The notes below the pieces were generated by a model, which worked only from the letters and a program-made list of their open reading frames with translations, was not told the DNA's origin and ran no database searches. A stretch of DNA of 64,000 nt from Uranotaenia lowii (lineage: Eukaryota > Arthropoda > Insecta > Diptera > Culicidae): positions 229,169,961 through 229,233,960 of the forward strand of contig NC_073693.1 of assembly GCF_029784155.1 (NCBI RefSeq), read 5' to 3'. Every line of letters begins with the position of its first letter. Position 1 is the first letter of the stretch. This document shows, in pieces, positions 56,066-64,000 of this stretch. The translations under genes were made by a program, and so were the position numbers.

Positions 56066-57559
56066 GTCTAATGTACATACAAGTATATATATTTTCAATG
56101 TATTACAGTTTAGATTGAAAAAAATAGTTGTAGCTGTAATAATCCTTTTTTACGCTGTAGCTTTGGTTCAGCTTCTCTAAAAACCAATTGATTTTAAGAT
56201 TATTTATATTTTTTTTATACACCCAAGCAACCAAAAGTCGCACTGTTACGGATTCCGAAGTGTACATTTGGCTGCACAAAGATTTTACGGGACTTTCAGG
56301 TCAAGGCTGCCGAAAAAAAATTTAATCTTTTAATTTCATTGAAAATGTATGTTAAATAGAGTCTTTTTAACATTTTAGTTGGGAAAAATCAATAAACATT
56401 AGCAATATTATCATACTTTTCTAATCCAAAGAAAGAAATCTAAATTTTATATTGGCCAAAAAAAAAAATTATAACTGTGGATATCCATTCAAAATTCAAA
56501 AATTCTGTGAAATCTGTGAATATTTCAAAATTCTGTGTTCTATAACATAAATTTTGTGATGAAAATTTGCTCAAAATTTTGTGAAATTACAAATTTTTCT
56601 GTGGTTTCGGCAACCTTGTTTCAGGTTACTCAGACTTCCATTGCCTTTTGGAGGGTTAAAGCATTCATAACGGACCTTCTATGCGACATCTTCTTAAAGG
56701 CCATCATAGTGTCTTCTATGCTTCTTCTAATGAACTAATTAGATCGCATCTGAAACCTTCAGGAGAAAATCAAGCGATTAGCCAAATATTTCTGACACAT
56801 GTTGTTTACATCGGTAGGACATCCAATGCAATTTGATAATATTGAATTTGTGCGAGCCATGGCAAACAAGTGCTGTCAAATTTTCACCACCAAGAGGACA
56901 AAAAATAAGTTTGGAACGACCCTCGGCTAGCATCAACAATCGACAGGCTCAGACAAAGATAGATAGACCGGCAATCTAGCAATGATTCATCTGGTTGTCA
57001 CTAGCAATCTGTCAAACGATTTTTTTTCGGTGCGTAGAATTTGTTAGATTTTCCCTTAGGGAATGAATAACATTCTTTTCAGCCACGGAAATGAACTTAA
57101 ATTATGGGCTGACTAAGCATTTTCTTCAGACAGCAACGAAAGCTGATTAGGCTTCCATGAACCTTTTTTAAGGAGTATTCTGGTTGCTTCGACATGCTAT
57201 TTAAATATGTAATTTTCAATGACGACCGTCAGAAATAAGTTAAACGAAGTTAATCAATGGAGCCAAAAACCATGACCCCCCCCCCCAACGCGACGCGCCA
57301 AAGTTTTGACCAACTCAATAATATTGATCCATCATTAAGCGAATCCTCTAGAAGACGCAAAAACCAATTCATTGCGAAAATTGTTTTAAATCTTGTGTAC
57401 ACCCACGAGGTGGGTATCTAGTAGTCTAACGAATGTCTCGGCCATTCTTAGATGGAATCTTGATGAAAATTTTGTTCCAGTATCCAGCCCGTTCAAAATA
57501 TGTCTTTACAAAATAAACAAAGAAATAAAAGAGTAAAAACTGACAAGTTTCGATGATTT
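56066..57559. other. Gene-less DNA
   Basis: No gene or element end is recognised. A run of 11 C lies at 57276-57286. Confidence 0.4.
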
Positions 57560-58420
57560 TTCATTGAAAAAACAAAAAAACAAAAACACCCCTCTTTGTC
57601 ACGGAGCATCCAACCGTTAAAAAGTTCATCCAAAAAACTTTGTTAAAATGTGATGACCACCACCCCAAACTCACGGCAACATTTAGACAGACGTTAGTCG
57701 GGGTCGAGGCACATGCATACCAAACCAACCCCTGTCTTATGCCGAAATGGGCCAATGATTTCGCGCTTCGTGTGTGTTGGTGTGCAAAATATAATTTTGG
57801 GGAAAAATAAAACAACCGAAAAATAGTGCGCACTTTTTTGTTGTTGCTTTTTCTTCTAGTCGATGCCCTCTCATTTACATCCGAGCAAAGCAGGGGGTGA
57901 GTGAGAGAAAATTGGGTTTTTTCCTCCCTAAGTTTTTTTTTCTGTTCGTTGGATGGTTTCCATAGGTTCAGGTTTTTTTTTTCTATATTGGTCTCCCGAA
58001 AAAAGGCGATGACTCACACTGAACTCAACTCTCTAGAGCGTCTGTTTCGATGTGTTTGGATGGAAAATTCGGGAATAATGGAAAATTATGCTCCCCGTAT
58101 CTGGGCGTTTGTCGTGGGTGTTGTTGCTGCGTATCGGACCGGGAGATTGCAGCCGAGCACACTCTCCAACAATGACATGGGGATGCTCCAAATTTGGAAG
58201 AGGTCAATGAAATGCGATGACACAACAAAGGCAAAGGACAATCTCGGCGGCGGCGATGGCGTTGTGCTAAATGGGACCGAATCCTTGAGCCCCAAGTTCA
58301 GCATCTTCTTGTGACCTTGACGTAGTTGGATGACGGCAGACGACTTTCAAATGTTGAATGGGGTTTTGATGTGACTATATGGAAAAAGGGTTCTCGGATG
58401 GGAATATTTAATTGGTTGCG
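57560..58420. other. Less AT-rich island, function unknown
   Basis: The stretch has balanced composition without transposon ends. The longest plus-strand frame (57901-58314) starts with an F/S-rich low-complexity part and shows no known domain, so I do not call it a gene. It is similar in character to the islands at 10.9 and 45.4 kb. Confidence 0.4.
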
Positions 58421-59656
58421 TCCTGCCAACTAACTTTTATTGTAGGGTCATAATTGGAAATGATTCCCGTACTTAATAACGGATGATACCTGTTTGGCGC
58501 TTTGTGTTGAAAATGTCAGCGTAAGAATATTTTAATAAAAATCGATATCTTCATTGAGTGTTTACTGTGTGAGTACAGATTACATCTTTCAAACTTTAGC
58601 AGTTCTTGAAAGGGTGGGACGTAAAGTGACAATAGCAGATAAAATTTGTTAGTTGTCTGATGATAAGTTCACTTAAGTTTGATTGGTCTGTCCAAAACAA
58701 GGTATTAATGCACCCTTTGTTGACAGTCCTTATCGAAGATTGTTTGTTGTGCTTAATTATACGATGCTATCTAACGCCGAGGCCAGCAGCTGATTCCGGT
58801 TTTATATTTGACTCAAACTCTTATCATGTGAGAACCAAAATAAAACGAGAAGTATCAAACTAAATTTTGATTAGGCACTTTTTAAACAGTACTCGGCAAG
58901 AATTTAAATTTCTACTCTACTTAAAGTAAGGTTGCCAGAATTTTTTCAGCACGTATCTAGGCAGGACAAACCGGGCTATTTTTATCTAAAAACATGGCAA
59001 AATCCGGACATTTGATTTCAAAATGGTCGACCAAAATCCTGGCAATACCCGGACAAATTTGGTGAAAACCAATACTTATCGTAAATCAAGGAAAAAAAGT
59101 TGCAAAAAAATTTTTTTCATCAAAATTTATCAACAGATTTTTAATCACATTTCAGGCTTTCAAAAAACCTTTCATGATTACTTCTATGAAACTTGCTCAG
59201 AAAATTTTGTTTTGGACGCATAAATCATGTGGCCACTTAAAACGTATACTCATATGCTTCTAGAATTGCTAGATTTCATATTAAAACTCCTATTTTCTCT
59301 TTTTTTTTTAAATCAAATCAATAAGTTATTAGGTTTTGCTTTTTTTTAATCAATGAAATATTCAAATAAAGTTATTTGTCTCTACGCAGTATAATATAAC
59401 CGAATCCAAAGAAATTTTAAATTGACATCTCATTTTTATCATGGATATGTGACTATGAATCTCATTTAATTTCTTCACCGGGGTAGTAAAAATCAACTCA
59501 AAAACATTAAATCACATTTGACAAAGGATATTCATAAAAGTTAATTATTAGAATATTTCTTGTCATAAATTCAAATGTCAAACGACAAAATCTGATTTCA
59601 CCTGTAACGCCCGCGATTTTATCTATTGAATCTATTGTTACACTGAAAGTTCCAAC
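58421..59656. other. Gene-less DNA with a decayed repeat
   Basis: At 58926-59060 there are words such as AAGGTTGCCAGAATTTTTTC, CAAAATCCGGACA and CTGGCAATACCCGGACA, which look like the end of a dispersed insect repeat. Nothing else is recognised. Confidence 0.4.
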
Positions 59657-59735
59657 CAAGGTTGCGAAATCTTATGAGATTGAGATTTTTTTTAATGAGA
59701 TTTTCCCTTTTTGAATTTCAGTGTGATGTTAGGTT
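59657..59735 (+). repeat. Dispersed repeat, first copy
   Basis: CAAGGTTGCGAAATCT, GATTGAGATTTT and CAGTGTGA occur in the same order at 60633-60705, about 980 bp downstream, with the MITE copy B between. The copies are clearly related but diverged. Confidence 0.65.
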
Positions 59736-59795
59736 ATGTCATCGTAAGCATCACAAACGGTTCTTGTCTTGAATGTCGACGCCTTCTCAGCCTGA

Positions 59796-60357
59796 GGCTG
59801 ATGTCATGCTGAAGCAACTAGCAACGCGACCTACAACGCAACGTTCACACGACTAACCAGCTCTCATTTGATCTCCATGGAAATCGCGCAGACCTGTCAT
59901 ACTGGTCGCTTTGTATAGCGGGACCAATCTGATGCCAATGTGTTTTGTAGCGCGACTAGTAGGAAATCCAATAGGAATATTGTTTTTTCTCGATTTGAAG
60001 CAGTGATTCCGGGTTTTAAGCACAATAGTACGAAGATCTGTCCGAACTTGTGATAATAAACTAAAAAATATCTTAATCGGCGAGAAAATTTTCATGAATT
60101 CTTAGTTCCGGCAAAAAACAAGGAATTTTGTCTGTTCAATTTTCGGCATTCTTGCAATCCGGGTCGTGATTTGATGAGTTTTTGATAGCTCCCGAAAGAA
60201 AGGAGACGATTCAAAGCATTATCAGATGTAGAGAAGTGATGATTTGTAGGGAATTTCAAAGTGACAGGTCGCGCCAGCATGACATACCAATGCGTTGCAA
60301 CGCAATCTTATTGGAAGGTTGCGTTGCGTTGCTAGTTGCTTCAGTATGACATCAGCC
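59796..60357. mobile_element. MITE with 3-bp target (copy B), Harbinger-like
   Basis: The 562-bp element is almost identical to copy A (23020-23588) but in the opposite orientation. Its ends are GGCTGATGTCATGCTGAA and a one-base variant of the complement. TGA flanks it on both sides (59793-59795 and 60358-60360), a 3-bp target duplication. The close similarity of two copies indicates recent spread of this family. Confidence 0.9.
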
Positions 60358-60632
60358 TGAGAGTCACAAGCAGAAAAACTACTTTTATGAGGGCAGAGAA
60401 TGCCATGGAATAATATTTGTGCAAACTCTTGAACAATGAAACAATGAAACAAGTTTTCTAATTTGGAAAAAGCAGAACATACCACAACTTTTTAAAACAC
60501 TGTCAGTTATACCTGATGAATGTTAAAGGAAAGTTATACATTTTTAAAATATTTTAACAGAGAACATACTGTTAAAAGTTCAGATCAATCAGGTTAATGA
60601 TAAGAATTTGTTTATTTTATTTCTGTCTAAAG

Positions 60633-60705
60633 CAAGGTTGCGAAATCTCATTAGATTGAGATTTTATCGAGTGACGGTTTTCCTATTTGAATCGCAGTGT
60701 GAAAC
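60633..60705 (+). repeat. Dispersed repeat, second copy
   Basis: It is related to 59657-59735, starting CAAGGTTGCGAAATCT and sharing GATTGAGATTTT and CAGTGTGA. Confidence 0.65.
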
Positions 60706-61490
60706 GTTAACATTGATTGTGAATGATAGTTTTCATTTTAAAACATCTTTCTGGAGAAGTTTTACAGGATGAGCAAAAGGTATTTATGATCACACTTAGC
60801 ACTGAAATATGTTATTTTGATGTGATAAATCTCGCTCGTATTCAGACGATTAAAGACATGCAAGTTATAAAATTGTATTTCCCCCGCAAACATTGAAATG
60901 CCCAAGCTCAAAATTCTTCCGAGAAAAATACACAATGACTTAATGTGCTAGCCAAAAAAACATCTCAAATCTCCTGGACATTACAAGAAACCAGTAACAA
61001 AATTATCAAAATCTGAATAGCTGGATACATATTTAATAATTATAAATATTAACACATTCAGTACCGCAAAGACAACTAAGCTGGGAAACATCAAAATTCA
61101 GCATAAAAATTTTCAGGATCCACTGGGCCTAATATTACAAATTTAGTATCTTTGAATTACCGAAAGTGTTTTGTCAATTTTGCAGAAAAAAAAATTCATG
61201 ATTTTATTTACAGCATTCGAGCTATGTTTTGCTTCTACTTGTAGCGGCAACCTAAAAACGAAGGTGAAATTTTTAGGTAGCTATGTAGAGTGTTAATATA
61301 AATGAAGAAAATTGTTTCTTAATCTTCTAAACAAATTATTGAGTCAGGAAACAGATTTATAGCATTTTAAAATAAAAAAAGATTATAATCAACGGAAAAA
61401 ACCATTTCAATTAAAACGCATGGCATCCCAGATTATGCAACCGGCTGGAATCGACCACATGTGAAAAGCATTTATCAACCAAATAAAATG
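60706..61490. other. AT-rich gene-less DNA
   Basis: Nothing recognisable is seen. Confidence 0.4.
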
Positions 61491-61492
61491 TA

Positions 61493-62407
61493 AGGCTATG
61501 ATCATTTAGTATCCGGGCAGTTACAAACGTGTGTATTTTAAAAACTATTCATTTGATCAAAAAACTTTCTATGAAAGAAATGAAGGTGTTAATATGACAT
61601 TGATTGTAAAAATATATAAAACAAAATATACTCTAACTTTTTCATAAAATCACTTTTTTATCTTTGCACACTTTGTTCAGTCATGTATTGATTTCTTTTT
61701 TTACCACAGAAGCAAAACCTTTGCAAAATCATGATATTTTACACAAACTCACTTGGAAAAGGCAAATAGAATCTGGTTGGAACATTTTTATGAGTAGGCA
61801 TCTCGAAGAATTTGATCTCTAAAATCCGGTTTTAACATACATTTTTTTGTCCATCAGAACACATCTGTTATTGCGTAAAAATCGGATGCACGAATTGCGA
61901 TCTTTGGAACTGATCATTATGAGTTATTTACTTGGTGTCTACTAGTCAGGCAACACTTTTTGCCTGCCAGAAATGGATTTTTTGCATTATTTAAGAAGTC
62001 TGCATTCAGTTATCCCCAATAACCATAGAATTTTTACCATATTTAAGATCAAGGGTTGCACTCCGATGGTTGGTTTGAACTCCGTGTGGATCCTAGAGTG
62101 GCTCCTTATACTTCTTAACCATTTGGTCCGAAAAAAAAAAATCGGAAAAAAATCAATAGTTCATAAGCTTTCAAGTCAACAATGAAGAATTTTCGAGGCG
62201 AAAAATGCGTAAAAGGAGCAAATTTGTGCAAAATTATTTTTACCATGTCTTTTTGCATCGTGAAAATCTCAAACACACTTTATTTTAAAAATCTGTCAAA
62301 AATAGGCAAGATAGTCCTTTTCACAACCAACACAACGCTACTTAAGTTTTGCATATCCGAGCTCTATTAACGAAAGAAAGTGCCCGGATACTAAATGATC
62401 ATAGCCT
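61493..62407. mobile_element. TA-flanked MITE with perfect 27-bp ends
   Basis: The 915-bp element has perfect 27-bp terminal inverted repeats (61493-61519 and 62381-62407, outer part AGGCTATGATCATTTAGTAT) and TA on both sides (61491-61492 and 62408-62409), as for Tc1/mariner targets. The interior has short open frames (61973-62185 and 62182-62370) without any transposase motif, so it is probably non-autonomous. Perfect ends suggest it is young. Confidence 0.92.
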
Positions 62408-62706
62408 TAATAAAGAAATATCAAAATTTTCCCTTTCAAATGAGAGCGGCGGTTTGTAGCTTCTATCCTAAACGGTTAAACTTTTTTATTTCAATTTAAA
62501 AAAGACATTTAATGATTTTTTATGCATTTAAAAAAATTTTTTTTTCAAGAGAACGAAAGCCGGTTTTATTTGTACCGGATAAATAGATCAAATATTGTTG
62601 TACTACCATTTGGAGTAATTGTAAAATTGCTTCTTTTGTTAAGCTGCCTTACTATTAATTTCTTGAATATGATCTTATGAGCTTTTTAGACACATGCATC
62701 ATAAAT

Positions 62707-63442
62707 GAATTCGATATCGAATTTTGAATACGGCGAATGCGCCAACTGTAAACAAATCGAGATAATCACATAAATGCGTTAAACTCTTCATTTTACATCC
62801 GAAAATATGATCTCCTTTTAATTTTTCTTATTTTAGTGAAGTTAAATTTAATTTTTTAAATAAGGTGAAAAGCTTTTTTATGAGTGTGTAATCCCACAGT
62901 TCATTCGCCCATTTCCCCTCAAAATTTCGTCGCGAACAAAAGGGCCGATAGTTATTTCGAGATGGGAAAAGGGCATTGAAGTTTTTGAAATTTGTTTTCC
63001 CAGGACGAGGAGAAGCACAAATCAGCATTTATAAGATCGTTGAATGTGCTAATGTGTTGATGTGATCATTTGGACCCGCTTTCAAGCCGAATTTGCTTGA
63101 ATAATGCTTCTTTAATGAGTGATCCAAAATGCGAACAGTCATTCTGCAATTCAAAAAGGGCGCTCCAATTTGGCGAATGAACAAAATGAGAGCACCAGTC
63201 TGTGGTAAAAGGGCCCACAGTTATATTTATTAATTTTTTGAAGTAATTAGTACGGAAAAGTTATATTGATCGATCGGGTGATGAAATTAAATCAATTTGA
63301 AAGCGTTTTAGCGACTTATTTAGGTAAATTATTGTATGCTGCTAAATAGGTAATTGATTTTATTTTCTGAAACTTGGAATGCGTTTTTCTCAAAACAAAG
63401 GTCTTGGCGCATTCGCCATATTCAAAAATCGATACCGAATTG
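62707..63442. mobile_element. Inverted-repeat element, probable MITE
   Basis: The 39-bp arms at 62707-62745 and 63404-63442 are inverted copies with a few mismatches and share GGCGAATGCGCCAA, itself partly palindromic (GGCGAATGCGCC). I could not fix true ends or a target duplication, so the element may extend a little further on both sides. No coding frame is credible. Confidence 0.7.
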
Positions 63443-63900
63443 TTCTTTAATAATCATAACTGGATTTTTTAAAACGATTTTTGTGTACGTTTAAAAATGC
63501 GCTTTAAAAAAATTCGTGTAACCCTTGGAAAAAAAAACATTGCTTCATTTTAGTAAAATGGCTAGTTTAGACTATAAATTTATCATTACAGCCTAGTAGA
63601 TCATCTTGGAGTGGTCTTAGTGAAATCTGGAATGTTAAGATTTGTTTCGAAAATTGGTTTTCTCTACGGTTGTTCCGGATCTTTTACAGTCATTTGACTA
63701 TTCCTGTCAAAAAATCTGCAGAAAACTGCACCACCAATTAGAAGTTTGGAAAAGATAAGGGATGTCAAGGACCAAGGACGTTTAAAAAAGATCGTTTGAA
63801 AAGAGATTTTTCATTTAGGCTTTAATTCTGAATGTATAGATGCATATTTTTTAGAATACATGATCTTCATTAATATTTCATAATTTAGATATCCTAAAAC
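63443..63900. other. AT-rich gene-less DNA
   Basis: Nothing recognisable is seen. Confidence 0.4.
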
Positions 63901-64000
63901 TCAATATCAACTTGACGTATTTCTTTCAATTTTGCATTTAAAAAACCTGAACACCTTTCATTTTGAAGGTGTGTGTGTAGAATTTTGCTCCTATTTTGAT
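63901..64000 (+). mobile_element. Third DD37E element, left part, cut by window end
   Basis: These 100 bases match 19862-19961 of the second DD37E element with only a few changes (TCAATATCAACTTGACGTAT at the start). The match begins exactly where the 24-bp terminal repeat of that element ends, so the left terminal repeat is missing here. The transposase region would follow beyond the window. Confidence 0.85.

Noticed and set aside
57901..58314. 137-codon frame as a host gene
   Set aside because: It has a low-complexity start, no domain, and competing frames on the opposite strand.
1..64000. CRISPR arrays, bacterial operons, integrated viral genes
   Set aside because: No array with regular short repeats and unique spacers was seen, no bacterial-type gene packing, and no viral replicase or structural motif. 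The reverse transcriptases all belong to non-LTR retrotransposons.

Overview
This 64 kb window looks like a piece of an insect nuclear genome, most likely a mosquito. The reasons are: strongly AT-rich non-coding DNA; an assembly gap of exactly 500 N; Tc1/mariner transposons of the DD37E type familiar from mosquitoes; RTE and Jockey-type non-LTR retrotransposon pieces of the kind common in mosquito genomes; tRNA-derived SINEs; and many MITEs flanked by TA, TTAA, 3-bp or 8-bp target duplications. I found no host protein-coding exon that I can defend. The assignment to mosquito is inference from transposon type, not from a host gene.

Layout. 1-6.1 kb: AT-rich DNA with six copies of a CRE-like palindrome and a SINE with a clean 14-bp target duplication. 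6.1-6.6 kb: assembly gap. 7.9-10.5 kb: a dead Tc1 transposon with an inverted/direct-repeat terminal layout, then a TTAA-flanked MITE. 10.9-12.6 kb: a less AT-rich island with no readable gene. 13.2-13.9 kb: a relic of the tandem-repeat family that dominates 32-39 kb. 14.6-16.6 kb: an old Tc1 relic split by an apparently intact DD37E transposon, the only complete mobile-element gene in the window. 17.3-18.3 kb: a TA-flanked MITE carrying a tRNA-like SINE. 19.8-21.1 kb: a second, broken DD37E element. 21.3-24.7 kb: two non-LTR retrotransposon relics on opposite strands, the second interrupted by two small elements. 26.2-27.0 kb: a second copy of the Tc1 relic. 27.4-32.5 kb: a 4.8 kb inverted-repeat element sitting inside a short MITE. 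32.6-40.9 kb: four related repeat units head to tail at TA-microsatellite junctions, one split by a hAT-like element. 41.1-44.6 kb: another hAT-like element with further insertions and a hAT-type protein fragment. 45.4-46.5 kb: a second island. 47.5-51.6 kb: a Jockey relic, then an RTE-like relic split by a MITE that itself carries another RTE piece. 52.0-52.8 kb: GC-richer minisatellites. 53.1-55.1 kb: a hAT-like element with a perfect 8-bp target duplication. 55.3-56.1 kb: a 783-bp foldback hairpin. 57.6-58.4 kb: a third island. 59.8-64 kb: three MITE-type elements and the edge of a third DD37E copy.

How it fits together. The elements form layered insertions from which relative ages can be read: Tc1 relic before DD37E; retrotransposon before 3-bp-TSD MITE; RTE-like before TA MITE; TA-junction repeat before hAT-like element. 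Non-autonomous elements greatly outnumber coding ones. The DD37E at 15.1-16.4 kb is the only plausible source of active transposase here. No operons or host pathways can be described.
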